64,000 nucleotides of DNA from Xiphophorus maculatus (Eukaryota > Chordata > Actinopteri > Cyprinodontiformes > Poeciliidae), in contig NC_036456.1 of assembly GCF_002775205.1 (NCBI RefSeq), positions 10,009,463 to 10,073,462 of the forward strand, read 5' to 3'. Both the position numbers and the translations under genes were made by a program. Shown here one piece after another: positions 24,394 to 36,512 of the stretch. The notes beneath the pieces are model-generated. The model had not been told where the DNA came from. It made no database searches and worked only from the letters and a program-made list of their open reading frames with translations. Position 1 is the stretch's first letter. Each line of letters begins with the position of its first letter.

Positions 24394-24399
24394 AGAGAC
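24326..24399 (-). tRNA. tRNA-Asn (GTT), copy 1 first gene
   Basis: A complete 74-nt cloverleaf on the minus strand: acceptor GTCTCTG/CAGGGAC, D arm GCGC-AATCGGTTA-GCGC, anticodon arm TTCGG-CTGTTAA-CCGAA (anticodon GTT), T arm GGTGG-TTCGAGC-CCACC. A T run lies about 10 nt downstream. Its 3' flank (24243-24316) copies the 3' flank of the tRNA-Asn at 25270, while its 5' flank matches that of 34564-34637. Confidence 0.95.
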
Positions 24400-25269
24400 G
24401 AGTTGAAATGTGAGCACGTGTCATTCCTCAGTTATTCGTCAAGGCCCGTCCCATTGGCTGAGCTCCAAACTTCGCTTGCAGCCGATTTGGCGGCTGGTGT
24501 TACGCCGAGAATTGCAGGCCCTGTCGCGGGAGCGCGCATCGCTCTAAACTCTCGCATACTGATGAGAAAACGGACTGAAATATGACCGATGAGGAAATTT
24601 TTAAAGACATTCGTAACATTATCACGTTTCTTACCCATGTAAGCCCTAAAACGGTGGGTTTTATTTCGCAGATTAATTGAAATAAATACGGGTTTTACAC
24701 CTTTATACATATGAGTCGAACGTTTTTCAGTCAGTGTGTTAGCTGAGTTAGCAGGGCATGGTTACATATACATGGTTAGTGTTGAGTTGGCAACAGTGGG
24801 GTAACTATTTTTAAGTGCAAACGTGCAGACATGACCTAGTAGGCCAGTTTATCAGCCAAACCTATTTCATGGGAGAGCAGAAGAGGACAGTGATAGATTT
24901 TTAGACCATTGCTGAAGTTGGTAAGATCGGCTTCATATGTTGGCCAATCACCGATCTGCTGGCTGCTACATCGAGGCAACCAAAGTCAAAAAACAATATT
25001 CTGACACCAAAATATTCAAAATACAACAAAAATAGAAATACGTCATGTACTGCTAGTTAAAGTGCAAGTTTCTTTCTTAGGTATGTTTAAATGCAAATTT
25101 AAACAAATACAAATAGTTTGATTAAACATTCATGATAATCCCAAATAAGAATAAATAGTATGAGTGAAACACTGATGCCGCTGTAGTCTAAAGAACCCAA
25201 CAAAGAACTGGGTTTTCATGAAAAGCATAATGACCAGAGACAACAGAAAGAAAGAAAAAAAACATGATG

Positions 25270-25286
25270 CGTCCCTGGGTGGGCTC

Positions 25287-25337
<51 letters not shown>

Positions 25338-25343
25338 AGAGAC
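25270..25343 (-). tRNA. tRNA-Asn (GTT), copy 1 second gene
   Basis: The mature sequence is identical to that of the gene at 24326-24399, with the same internal promoter boxes and a T run downstream. The orthologous position in copy 2 is 36439-36512. Confidence 0.95.
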
Positions 25344-26842
25344 TGTGCGGCAAAGCGTTAAAAGTGCTGACGTCTAGCATGACCCACCATAATTTTTTGC
25401 GTTTATTTTGTAATTTTTCAATCTTATTGCCGCCTGGAATGCAAGGCTGGTCGTGATTAGGTTATTTTAGCTCCGGCTGCAAAATTCCGCTCCCAACCAC
25501 AAAAGTGGACGCAAATTGCCACTACGTCATCTTTTGCTGTAAACCTCGGTTTTGGTCGTTTGTTGCGTGTCTGAAACGCGGCAATTCGTACCTGCCATAC
25601 ATAGCATGAGCCTACCCAACTTTTAATCTACAATGTGGAAATAAGGTTGTTAGGATATGTTATCTCAGTAAAACCTCACTCTGTTCAACTTGAATTTATA
25701 CAAAAACAAAAAAAAAACTTCATTTGGTCGATATCTCGTTATTTGTTTAATTTATTTAAGATTCTACCCGCCAGGTGTTATCCCTGTCCTTCTTGCGCAC
25801 GACATGCAATTCAAACACTTGCCAACACTTAGCCAAACTAAAGGTCAACATGGTTACTTGTCGCAAACGTGTCAACGGTTATCTTTCACATAGTTAAATG
25901 GGAAAGTCTTTAGAAAAAACAAGCCACTTACTTACTTTTACCCAGTTGGACTTGGCGTTCAGCGCGTTTCTAGGCATCCAGGCTCTTAATTGGTCGTGGT
26001 ATCAGCGCGGTCGGTTAAAATTAACTGGCAGGCTAACGTGTGTGACGCAACAACTCAGCCAGGCGACGTCAAAAATGACACCAAGATAAATCCTTCCAAA
26101 ACCTTTTGCGACTACGTCACGTAATCACGCGAGGCGCCACGACGGACGTCGGAAATAAGTTTTTTTTAATTTTTTTTTTTTTTGCCATTACTTAAATAAG
26201 TCGAGCTATCAAACCTAATTGGGCCTCATAGACAGCGATATTTACAGGCATTCAGTATAATTAGATGAGGAAACCATACCTTCTCCCTCCTGACATGTTT
26301 GTTGATTTGATCAAATAGCTGACTTTGTCTGAATTCACTGTCATAAACAGTGTTTCCCCTTATATCATTGTTCCATGGTGAGAGGGTTCTACACGAATAT
26401 TTTCTCCAGGGTTAGACAAATGTTCGACGTAATGCAATATATTTTATTACATCTCACAAATCAATCATACTTATTAAGTATATGGACGTTAATCTTCTCT
26501 TGTACAAAAGTGTTTGTTGCATATGGCGAATACACCGCGGGGTGCCAGTCCTTATGTTTGATGGCTGCTGTGCATCGCAGTCTTCTTTCCCCGGCAAAAA
26601 GTATGCGATAAAATGAAGTACTGCTTGCAATTGCTAGCCTAACTAAGTTTCTACAAACAGCATGTCGTAAAATGAGACACTTTTTCAAAAGGTTTGGGGC
26701 TTTTCCCATTTCACAAACAACTTGTTTATTTTTTACCTGTTCATTGTATAAAGTACATTGGAAATGTTATGAAATCCATACCACACTGTGTTTTTATAGA
26801 CAAGACAAACTGCATAAATTAATTTCATATTTTCTATTGTAG

Positions 26843-27018
26843 ATCATCAACAAGCTGGCTGGCCACAGCAAGGGAACGGCTGTGTGGGTTTCATCTGCGA
26901 GCAATGAACAGTGTCCTGACTGTCCACAAGGATCCGGGACTGGACAAAATGGCTGCAGGACTCATGGAGTGGTACCGCCAGGCTGAAGCTCCCAAGGTGC
27001 TGTAGTATGTGGACTGTG
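26843..27018 (+). pseudogene. Relic of the transposase-like C-terminal half of the DUF6729 family, shortened
   Basis: After an acceptor TTTTCTATTGTAG the plus strand reads NKLAGHSKGTAVWVSSASNE. A one-base shift then gives SVLTVHKDPGLDKMAAGLM, then an in-frame stop before YVDC. This matches the region of the family that, as I remember it, reads KLAGTAKGTALWVTSVGNE and later LYVDCDCC. The homology stops at 27018, where copy 1 joins sequence equivalent to about 40270 in copy 2. It is dead by frame. It is on the strand opposite to the 420-residue gene, so the two are not one locus. Confidence 0.75.
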
Positions 27019-28279
27019 ACTGTTTTTCAGTCTGACTTGGCAGGTAATCTACACCAAACAGCTCACCTATGGATAAAAACACACAGTGATACTAAAACAG
27101 TCCTTAAAACATTCCACACATTTTTGACTCAAACGCATTATGTTAATAGATTTTTATTGCGTATTTTCTTTTCTTTTACAGATTTGATACCGGTGTATTT
27201 TGCTGGTGGTGTGAAGTTTGGGATGTACTCTGAGCTGGGCGCCTTCAGGGTGTTGTTAATGTTTCTAGCTTATTAGAAAACACAATGGCTTGCTGGTGAC
27301 CCGATCCTAGTCCCAACTGTTAAGGCCTTCCAGTAGTTAGGACTGCTGTCAATGAAAGGTACAGAGGAAAGTCAAATGTATGAGTAAATTAGTAAATATG
27401 TTTTCTTTCACTGTTTAAATGCTGAGGAAAAAAAAGAGGCCAACACTAGTTCGTTACTAAGCAAGCTAAACCATGACAACATACCTCTACCATGATATCA
27501 GTGGTAAAGAAGCATTCTACGTGTCGTTTAATTCAGGCGCTGTCTGATCTACCTGCCTCGGTAATGAGCCAGGTGTGTTCACCGCGACTTCCATATATGG
27601 CATTAGTTTAGGCGCTTGGATTATTTTATTTCGCAATCTTGGGTTAGGAAAATTCCCAACTTTCCAGAAAATTGTATACATTGAGCTAAGACTATGCTAT
27701 GAATAATAAATATAAGCGTTAGATATGATAATGATATCATTTATTGATTTGAACACATCACTGCAATACAAACATTTTATTCTGTCAATTTTTAAAAGGG
27801 AAGTTGGGTTTTTTTTGTCAGGAAAAAGGAATGCAGTATTTTCAACTTACATATATGTAATTTAAAGTTGACTTTTTATTTTCAAAATCCATTTAAAAAT
27901 GTTTTTGAAAGAACTGACAAATCATTTCCCTCAATTATCGTTCAGGAAATGTTCTATTGCAGCATAGTATTTCCACACCTGGGATTGAACTCAGAACTGT
28001 GAAATCACTTTGTTTGTCCCCTAATCTTCCTTTTCTCCATCCCTAAAGGCAGGATGATTTGGACTTTCCTCCAGCATCTGTATATCTTACTGCTGTTGCA
28101 GGATGTGCATATCTGACAAAGTTCAGTTTATGGCCAGTATAATAATGTAACATAACTTAAGATTGCTATGTTTAAAGGATTAAATATCTGAGAAAGTTAG
28201 CAGCTCAAACCACCTTGTTGCCTGGTACTTGCATGTATAAATTCATAAAAATAAAAAAAAACGTGTTAAATTTCAGTCC

Positions 28280-28285
28280 TTTATT
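28280..28285 (-). promoter_or_regulatory. Poly(A) signal of the orphan GBA2 terminal exon
   Basis: AATAAA on the minus strand, about 570 bp past the stop codon at 28856. It is the counterpart of the signal at 41529-41534. Confidence 0.5.
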
Positions 28286-28855
28286 CTTAGTGATTGTCAT
28301 GACTATCATTTAGAAAAAAAACAACAAGTTGCTGCAACATACTGTATACTGAATGGTTAAACAGTATACACATATGTAGTGCTCAAAGGCACTCAATTCT
28401 ATTTAATAATTAATAAAAGGTAATATTGTTTTCCATACATTTAAATACCACTCGTCACACATTTCACTGCTTAACAGCATTTTAACTGGACTGGAGTAAG
28501 AACAAAAGTTGACAATACATACAGACATGTTGCAAATGTGCAAATACTATTGGCATATTATCTAATGTAGTGCTTGCATATGTATATGTGCACAATGTGA
28601 CAACATGTTGCTGAAACAAAAGATGGCATTGTTAACTTGCATTACATGGAGACTTGGTTTTGGAAATGCCCGACCACACAAAGTGTAAGACAACTTGCAG
28701 TGCCATCAGAAAAGTCCTTTAACATACGATTGTTTAATTACAACAGTGTCTGATTTAGACAATGAACCATTGAACCAATCAAGCTAAAGAGAAAGGGATT
28801 CCCAGTTAATTTTGTTGAGAATCGCCGTTTTGTGTTTCTATTGTAGGTAAATACA

Positions 28856-29086
28856 TCAGGTTTCGATCTCGTCGGTGTCTCCGGTTTTAGCTCGAACAGT
28901 GTTGTCCCTCTGGGACCTGTCCAGAGCGAGCTGCATGGCCCAAACACTAAGAGGCCTCATGTAGGCCAGAGAGCGGTAGATGCTCCTCTCGCAGTAAGCT
29001 TCAGGAGTCTGGAAGGCCATTCCCAGCCGCTCCCATACTGTTCGGTAGCAACCCTCTGCAGTCCGCATACCTTCCTCCAACATACC
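28856..29086 (-). pseudogene. gba2: Orphan copy of the GBA2 terminal coding exon
   Basis: I see no base change between this exon and GBA2 exon 17 at 42108-42338. Acceptor CCTCAG, 76 codons and stop are intact, and the 3' UTR and about 450 bp of intron follow on either side. No other GBA2 exon is in copy 1. It is by-product of the duplication that ended in GBA2 intron 16. Because it lies downstream of the whole gene in the same direction, it could serve as a second alternative terminal exon with the same coding content. That use is inference only. Confidence 0.9.
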
Positions 29087-30881
29087 CTGAGGAACAAAAG
29101 AAAATCAAAAAACATTCATGTCCATGTTGCCTAAACACTACCACAAAGTTGTACTGAATTATCTTGTTAAAAATGTGACAAAAACAAATATTATTTGGTA
29201 ATATTGTTCTATATTTAGCTCCAGTTATCTTCCCCATAAACTCAACAGCCACCCCTGTCCCTCGTAAAGAAAAGCATGATCCTGCCACCACCGTGTTTCA
29301 CTTTATTTTCCCTGTCATAAAACTGGAAGAACATGGTTTTACTTTGGCTAGGTCTAACTGAAAAACTGTAGTTTTGGTAACAAAACCAAGACATTTGTCA
29401 ATTTTTAAAAATCTCAATCAAGCTCATTAAACAACAAACTGAGCTTTGAACAATGCGATTTCTTAAATGGAGAACTTTAAAAATATTCATCAATTAGTTG
29501 ATTTAATTTAGCCATCCCAATAAAGACCTCATATTATAATTAATGGTATATATAACTAATGCTATTAGTCGCAAAATACGCCAACCGATGCTTTATGAAA
29601 AGCTCACAAGTTGTTTCCAAGTTTTAAAGGCACTAAATTTAGGTTAGTGGTTTTATGTATAAGATCAAACCTGCACAGGGGCGTTTTCAGCACGGTTTAC
29701 CATTCATAGGCATCTCAGTCAGATTATCATTGAGAGTAAGTTCACATCAGTAATTACGTTCATAGAGTCAACCTCATGAGATTCACTATTCACATGGCAA
29801 TCAATTTCAGTTCATTTTGATGACAATTGCTTACAGCTAATGAGAATTCAAAAGTCAGTTTCTCTGAACATTTGAATGTTAGACCAGAACAAGTACGATG
29901 CACATAACACTTTTTTGGTGGCTCCTTTCGACTGAATTACTACATCAGTGCGACACGGCATAGAGGTTCTGTTGAGGTCTAGTGAAAGCTGATGTTGTTT
30001 TGATAGCTGCCTTAGCGTCATCTGTGTTGTTGGGGTTCCAAGTCTGGCAATTTTGGCTGATGACACGTCATTAGCCTGACGGTCACTGATTGGCTAGGTG
30101 GTGAAGTCACCGGTTGCGTCACAAGACCAACTCCATCACAATAACACCTTTAGTAAAGACAACTGTGATTAAGTGCAGTAGGTGTTTTTTAGGGACAGCG
30201 AGAGACTGAACAGAATGTTTAGCCTAGCTTCCATGTCTTCAATTGTTGGGTTGCGTTTATGGCACGCAAATATCACGTCACTCTATTTTCCTGACTCTGG
30301 GACTCGGGAATTAAAGTCTTTCAATTAATTTTATGTTTGGTGACATTCCAACCTATTAAAATATGCACTTGTATTGTTAAATCCTCTTTAAAAAGCCCAG
30401 AGATAAAAGTTTCTCTCATTTTATCATAATGCCAGATCTCAGTTTCAACAGTATGTAGTTACTCTGGTTAATAAACAAAAGTTCAGCCAAATAAAAAACA
30501 GACAGACCATGTGATAATATTGCACAGTTCAGTGACTGGCTTGACATATTTTCTCGCAGGAACCACAGACATCTGTGAGAACAGGGACGAGAAGAATCAC
30601 TTGCGGTTTGTCCTTCCTTCTTTAACGTCAGCCAAGGTGGAAGATCAAGGCACGGTGCAAAGAAAGCCTGCAGAGTGAGGAACACGAAAATCTACAGCGT
30701 CGCATCCTCCGAGAGCGTCGCGGATCCAGGGGATGATCCACTTTAAGCAGTGCAAATATATCAGTGCCGTTTTAAGCGCCTAAATGTGTCACTATGATTA
30801 GAATAACACCGGTGGGATTCAGATGTGCATGCCTCAAACATTGGGGGCAGAAGTAGGAGCTAATAAGCATCAAAGTAGTTA

Positions 30882-31253
30882 GGGGAGGGTATTTATCATG
30901 TCACTGATGATTTATCGTGATCGTTTTCTTATCACTATAAGTATTTTTGACAATAGTATTGAAAATGTTATTGTCACTATTTTCTCCAATGTTCCATGAC
31001 AGCATCAATAAATATCAGTAATTTCAAAAATACAATTAAGTGCAGTTACTTTGTGCAACTTAATGATGTAAATCACACTTCTCTTATTAAGGAGCATCCT
31101 GAACAATCCTACTTCTAATTTGAATGTTTTTCAAGAGAAATATTTGTGTTTGTGGCACAGCCAGCCAGTTACCTAGAAACCCAATTATCGTCATTTTCAT
31201 CATTATCACTATGGTACCACAAATATTGTGATTAAAAAGTCCATATCGCCCCT
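30882..31253. mobile_element. MITE family A, copy in duplication copy 2
   Basis: Counterpart of 17466-17840 with a few substitutions, with the same AGGGGAGGGTATTTATC and ATATCGCCCCTA ends. Confidence 0.6.
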
Positions 31254-31855
31254 AAAAGTATCATACAGATGTTAAATCAAATGCTTCAGGTCATCAGTGT
31301 CACATGGGTAAAGGTTTACTTTGGAAACCTTTAAGAATTACAAAGCACATATTGATGGAATTGCTTTTACTTAAAACACAAATTAAGCAATTATTGATAT
31401 TGTTGCAAAGATGTTACATGGTTAGCAAGGAACCGTAAATCTAGCATATCATACCTGTATGCTCCAAACATAGCGGATCAGTTTATTTTCATTGTAGTAA
31501 AGTATTCACATGTAATATAGACATAAATGAGCCTAAAATTCTTATTATTGTGCAATTTGGCTCAATTGTAGAAATATCTGAAAGGTTTCTAATAAAGTGC
31601 ATATCCACACATTTTTTATTTCTTTCTTTTTACGATAAATTGGCTGTTAGAGCTTCTTCTTTGCACCATTTTGAGCCACTGCACCTGGACGCTCTGCACC
31701 AGAACAACAAACCATCGCTGACAGTTATCTGTGTGTGAGTTATACACAACCTGGCTAAAATGCTACTTTAGTTCCAGTCCACTGCGGCCTGCCTTCATCA
31801 TAACTGGTGCTATTTTGCAAAATATGCACCTTATATTTCATATATTTGATGTTCA

Positions 31856-32513
31856 TGTTGGGATCTGGGGAAGGCTGGCTGGGGTTCTTTCCCACTTTTT
31901 CCACCAGGGGGCTTCCTGGAGGTTCCTGGAGGGGCGTGGTTTCGCGGCTGCACACCTGACACATATCTGACTCATTTGGAGGAGTATATCTGGATGGAGC
32001 TGCCGACACTCCAGTGCCAGAGTGTTAGCCAGTTATGGTATCTGTTGTTACTAGCCATCCTCTGACCAACCTGTTTCTTGAAGTAACTAATTTCGTGTAA
32101 CCTCTTCCCAGGTTGCCCCTCCGTGACGCCTTGGCCGCCTGACCCGAGTTACTGGCTGGAAGGTTTTTCCACCCTGGATTCCTGTTCTTCCGCTTACCAG
32201 CTCACCTCCCTTCCCTGAGCCCCGGCCTCGCGGACCCACCAGTCCCAGATCTCCAGCCGAGCTTTCCCCTGTAAATCCTCAAGTAAGACCATAGCCGGGT
32301 TAGGGACTGAGGGCTCCCACGCCCCTGTACTCACCCTATTCTGTTCTCACTAGATCCCAGAGATCCAGCCCCTGCTAGAGAGAATAAGAGAGAGACCTCT
32401 CACCTTCACCTGTACATATCTGCACGTTGTTTTTCTAATAAATTTCCCTACCTGATCTGCCTCCGGAGTGTGTTCTGCACATGTGGGTTCAGAGAATTGA
32501 TCACACCATGACA
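31856..32513. mobile_element. Solo LTR of an LTR retroelement
   Basis: A 658-bp insertion begins TGTTGGGATC and ends CCATGACA, giving TG...CA ends. It is flanked by a 5-bp target duplication GTTCA (31851-31855 and 32514-32518). Copy 1 has the undisturbed site with a single GTTCA near 18450. An AATAAA signal lies near the right end (about 32438). Only one terminal repeat is present and the internal part is gone, so the element is a fossil remnant. Family (Gypsy or ERV-like) cannot be decided. It is young, since copy 1 lacks it. Confidence 0.8.
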
Positions 32514-33766
32514 GTTCAGATCAAAAAGGTTATAGCTGCGGGGTTTTTCCCCCACGCATTAGCCTCTATATACATATAGACTTACGACAGTAGCCTTCGC
32601 ACAAAGTGAGCACTGAGTTTGTGTTATTTGCATGAAGACCATAGTTAAATCCAGAAACCAAACCATGCATTTGTAAATGTCGGCCCTCCCCCACCTCTGA
32701 GCCTGAGTTCAGTAAATAAAATTTAAGATGACACAGAGAGCAGCAACAGGTACTCATTTCCTGCTCCGAGACTGGTACTGTGTATGAAAGCAATATCCTC
32801 TGTCATGACTTAAACAGGTAAACAGTGGCAGGGACAGAAACGTATCTGATTGTAATAGGCGCTGCATGCTTTAAATAGTCAGAACTGGCAGGAACTCCCT
32901 AAAATAATACAACTACTGACAACAAAAGACACTTTACCAGCATGTAGTAACAGTATTTATATGTATTGTTCTCATTTAAAAGACCAGACAATGTGAGTTA
33001 TTTTAGCCTTTTGTAATAAAAGTGAAGTTACCCTCCAGCTATAGTCAGTCAAAAACAACATATTGTATCATAGCATTACTGTGGATGAGCCCTCTCTGTG
33101 TGGATTAATGCAGCCTGCAGTGCACAACAGGAATAACCAGTGTACTACTACACAAACAGCAGCCAAACACGTAGCTGCTTAAAATAACATTCAGAACTTG
33201 CACAGCAAAACACTGAAAACTAACTCTCAGTTAGCGCTAGCTAATAAAAGCATTTACCCTCATTTTTTCACAAAAGCCTTAAGTTTTACATTAAAAAAAG
33301 TTGCTGCGTGGAAAACAGACGTCTAAAGGCACATTTATTTTTGGCTCTTTCTGTAGAAAAACATAACTTACCTTAGCGTACTAAGGTGGCTTCCTAGGTT
33401 TGACTGCGGTGAAAAGACAACAAAGCGAAGCAGCGAGTCCGTGGAAGTGTTGCTGAATAAAAGCAGCTCCTTAAATCCCGAAGAACCCGCTCAAACTCTC
33501 CGCTTCCCCTTGTTTTGGCACTTTGTCTCTCTCTGCAGGGGTAATTTCCGATCACATGGTGGCCTGAACACGCCTCCTGGTCTTCCACCTTCACGGCACT
33601 CTTATTAACTACCGGTTTAACATTTATGTTTACAGCTGCAGCTGTAACCTGCACCAACACACTGCATTATTAAGCTCTCCAATCAGCTGACGAGTAGCGC
33701 CCTAGGCCAGGTTTATAACAGGAGCCCCGCTCTTCTTTGAGTGAGTTACAGGAGTGTTGTATGAAA

Positions 33767-33780
33767 GCGCCACCTGGCGG
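33767..33780 (-). promoter_or_regulatory. CTCF-like motif, copy 2
   Basis: Same 14 bp as at 19709-19722, at the same distance from the tRNA-Lys gene. Confidence 0.4.
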
Positions 33781-34229
33781 TGCTTCGTGTGCATTAACAT
33801 TTCTAATGCTTTTTGAAATTGCAGTGCAGGTACCTCTCAATAAAACAATAAAGTTCATTACTTCTATAATTCAATTTTTAAAAGATGAGACGAATGTTAT
33901 TGAGATTGAGTGTTCATTTCTGTTCATTTTTCTAAATTACTTGTTTACTTTTAATGTCATTTACATAAACCTGCATTTGTTTTCCACACTGTAATAAAAC
34001 ATGTTTTATTCCATATAGTTTAGTTGAATTCTACTGCTTTAAATGATTTCCATTGTACATTCAAATTAATCATCCACATTACCCACAAGTTGTAACGTCG
34101 TTTGGTTGATCGCAAACTGGTCTTGACAAATAATTCTCTGAGATCTTTTTAAATCTTTTAATCTTATTTTCAAATCTCTCTTCCCATGTGATTTTTCTAG
34201 GAAATTACACACACAAAAAAAAAACTTCG

Positions 34230-34302
34230 CGCCCAACGTGGGGCTCGAACCCACGACCCTGAGATTAAGAGTCTCATGCTCTACCGACTGAGCTAGCCGG
34301 GC
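34230..34302 (-). tRNA. tRNA-Lys (CTT), copy 2
   Basis: The mature sequence is identical to that of 20172-20244, with intact A and B boxes, anticodon CTT and a downstream T run. The 5' flank differs by one or two bases. Confidence 0.95.
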
Positions 34303-34563
34303 TACGTACATCCCGGACGCGTGAGCTATAAAACACATTTGAAGTAAGATGACACTTTCTGATGTGTTTTATTTATTCTGTCAGCCCAAAGCCAAACAAC
34401 TTATAAAACAAGTACCGCGCTGTGTACATTAGCTTTTTTTAAGGGCAATCAGTTTATCGCCTATTTTAGAGTCTTCACTGACTTTGTTTCCACGTCTTTC
34501 AGCTCTTTCCCTGTGCTAAAAGTGTAGCTTACAAATGAAATGTTAAAAAAGCAAAACATTCAC

Positions 34564-34580
34564 CGTCCCTGGGTGGGCTC

Positions 34581-34631
<51 letters not shown>

Positions 34632-34637
34632 AGAGAC
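34564..34637 (-). tRNA. tRNA-Asn (GTT), copy 2 first gene
   Basis: Complete 74-nt cloverleaf. Its 3' flank equals the flank of the truncated copy at 20505-20545, and its 5' flank equals that of 24326-24399. It looks like the product of recombination between those two, which would have removed the 3.8 kb lying between them in copy 1. Confidence 0.95.
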
Positions 34638-34997
34638 GAGTTGAAATGTGAACACGTGTCATTCCTCAGTTATTTGTCAAGGCCCGTCACAATGGCTGAG
34701 CTCCAGGCTTAGCTTGTACAGCGGTTTGGCTAGCTAGCTGGTGTTATGCTGATAATTGCAGGCCCTGTCGCGGGAGCGCGCATCGCTCTAAACTCGCATA
34801 TTGATGAGAAAACGGACTGAAATATGACCGATGAGGAAATTTTTTAAAGATATTCGTAACATTATCACGTTTCTTACCCATGTAAGCCCTAAAACGGTGG
34901 GTTTTATTTCGCAGATTAATTGAAATAAATACGGGTTTTACACCTTTATACATATGAGTCGAACGTTTTTCAGTCAGTGTGTTAGCTGAGTTAGCAG

Positions 34998-35914
34998 TAG
35001 TGATGGGATTTTCGGCTCCTTTTCGACATGCGGCTCTAATGGCTCTTCTTACTGTGGAGAGCCGGCTCTTTCGGCTCCCAAACGGCTCACCATATATATT
35101 TTTGACATTATTAATTAATTAATAGCTTAAACCTAATTTTATAATATTTTGTTTCATTATTGACATTGTTAAGCACTTATGATGAGTAAAAATGCCGCAT
35201 AACAATGCTATAGCAATACCGATGCGTGTGATGTCCGCATGTGCAGGTTGTTTGTCGAGCCTGCACGATAGGAAATGCTGACTTTGCACAGTCTGCACTC
35301 TGCCCTGGAGCTTGATGTAGCATTAAAATGAGTCCAAATCTTGCTCCGTTTTCTGTCACTCATTTATTTTCACCTATTCAGTTCTCACACTGACTCCCCT
35401 TCTTTCTGTCGTGCTTCTTGACCGCTGAGTGAGTGACTGTACATAAACACCTGCCGACGAACGCTATACAGCTTGGCCAACTGCCTGCCGTTTCCACAAA
35501 AAAAGTGGAGATAAACTTTTTTTTCAGTGTTTTCCCGCCACATTATTAATTGAAACTATGTGTGATTGGTCAGATGTGTGGAGCACACGCTTGACATGAG
35601 GGAAGTGGACCGACCGAGGGAAAAAAACTCTCCGCTCTGGCACTGGCAGAAGAGCAAGGAGAGGGAGAAGGGGGGGGAACAGCGAGGCACCGCAGGACAA
35701 AAAACAAAAACGATGTGGGGAAAAACTATCGGCTCTGGCACTTGCAGAGCACAAGCACAACGACAGGGAGGCGGAGAGACAACAATATACTGTAGAAAAA
35801 AACCCGGCTCCCAAATAGGATCCTAAAACGGCTCCCATTGTGGAGCCGGTTCCAATCGTTCACTTCAAAGAGCCGGCTCTTAGAGCCGGATCGTTCGCGA
35901 CCGACACATCACTA
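34998..35914. mobile_element. hAT-type non-autonomous element with 8-bp target duplication
   Basis: The 917-bp insertion starts TAGTGATGGG and ends CACATCACTA, imperfect inverted ends. It is flanked by GTTAGCAG on both sides (34990-34997 and 35915-35922). Copy 1 has the empty site with one GTTAGCAG near 24750. Subterminal GGCTC/GAGCC and AGAGCCGGCTCTT motifs are repeated near both ends, as in hAT elements. A short Arg/Lys-rich frame in the middle is not a transposase. Confidence 0.9.
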
Positions 35915-36438
35915 GTTAGCAGGGCATGGTTACATAAACGTGGTTAGTGTTGAGTTGGCAACAGTGGGGTAACTATTTTTAAGTGCAAACGTGCAGACAT
36001 GACCTAGTAGGCCAGTTTATCAGCCAAACCTATTTCATGGGAGAGCAGAAGAGGACAGTGATAGATTTTTAGACCATTGCTGAAGTTGGTAAGATCGGCT
36101 TCATATGTTGGCCAATCACCGATCTGCTGGCTGCTACATCGAGGCAACCAAAGTCAAAAAACAATATTCTGACACCAAAATATTCAAAATACAACAAAAA
36201 TAGAAATACGTCATGTACTGCTAGTTACAGTGCAAGTCTCTTTCTTAGGTATGTTTAAATGCAAATTTAAACAAATACAAATAGTTTGATTAAACATTCA
36301 TGATAATCCCAAATAAGAATAAATAGTATGAGTGAAACACTGATGCCGCTGTAGTCTAAAGAACCTAACAAAGAACTGGGTTTTCATGAAAAGCATAATG
36401 ACCAGAGACAACAGAAAGAAAGAAAAAAAAACATGATG

Positions 36439-36455
36439 CGTCCCTGGGTGGGCTC

Positions 36456-36506
<51 letters not shown>

Positions 36507-36512
36507 AGAGAC
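36439..36512 (-). tRNA. tRNA-Asn (GTT), copy 2 second gene
   Basis: Complete 74-nt cloverleaf, same mature sequence as the others, T run downstream. Counterpart of 25270-25343. Confidence 0.95.

Larger units (their letters stand above)
16132..29540. repeat. Tandem segmental duplication, copy 1
   Basis: The segment aligns base for base with 29555-42795, with roughly 1-2% substitutions judged by eye. It starts at ACTAATGCTATTAGT and ends at CATATTATAAT. It contains a tRNA-Lys, three tRNA-Asn copies (one truncated), a DUF6729-like gene, a decayed transposase-like relic and an orphan GBA2 terminal exon with 3' UTR. Relative to copy 2 it has about 3.8 kb more at the tRNA-Asn locus. It lacks about 1.16 kb of the transposase-like relic, a solo LTR and two hAT-type insertions. 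Confidence 0.95.

Noticed and set aside
25898-26089. Plus-strand 63-residue frame present in both copies (also 37059-37250)
   Set aside because: Identity only reflects the recent duplication. No homology, start context or splice signals support it.
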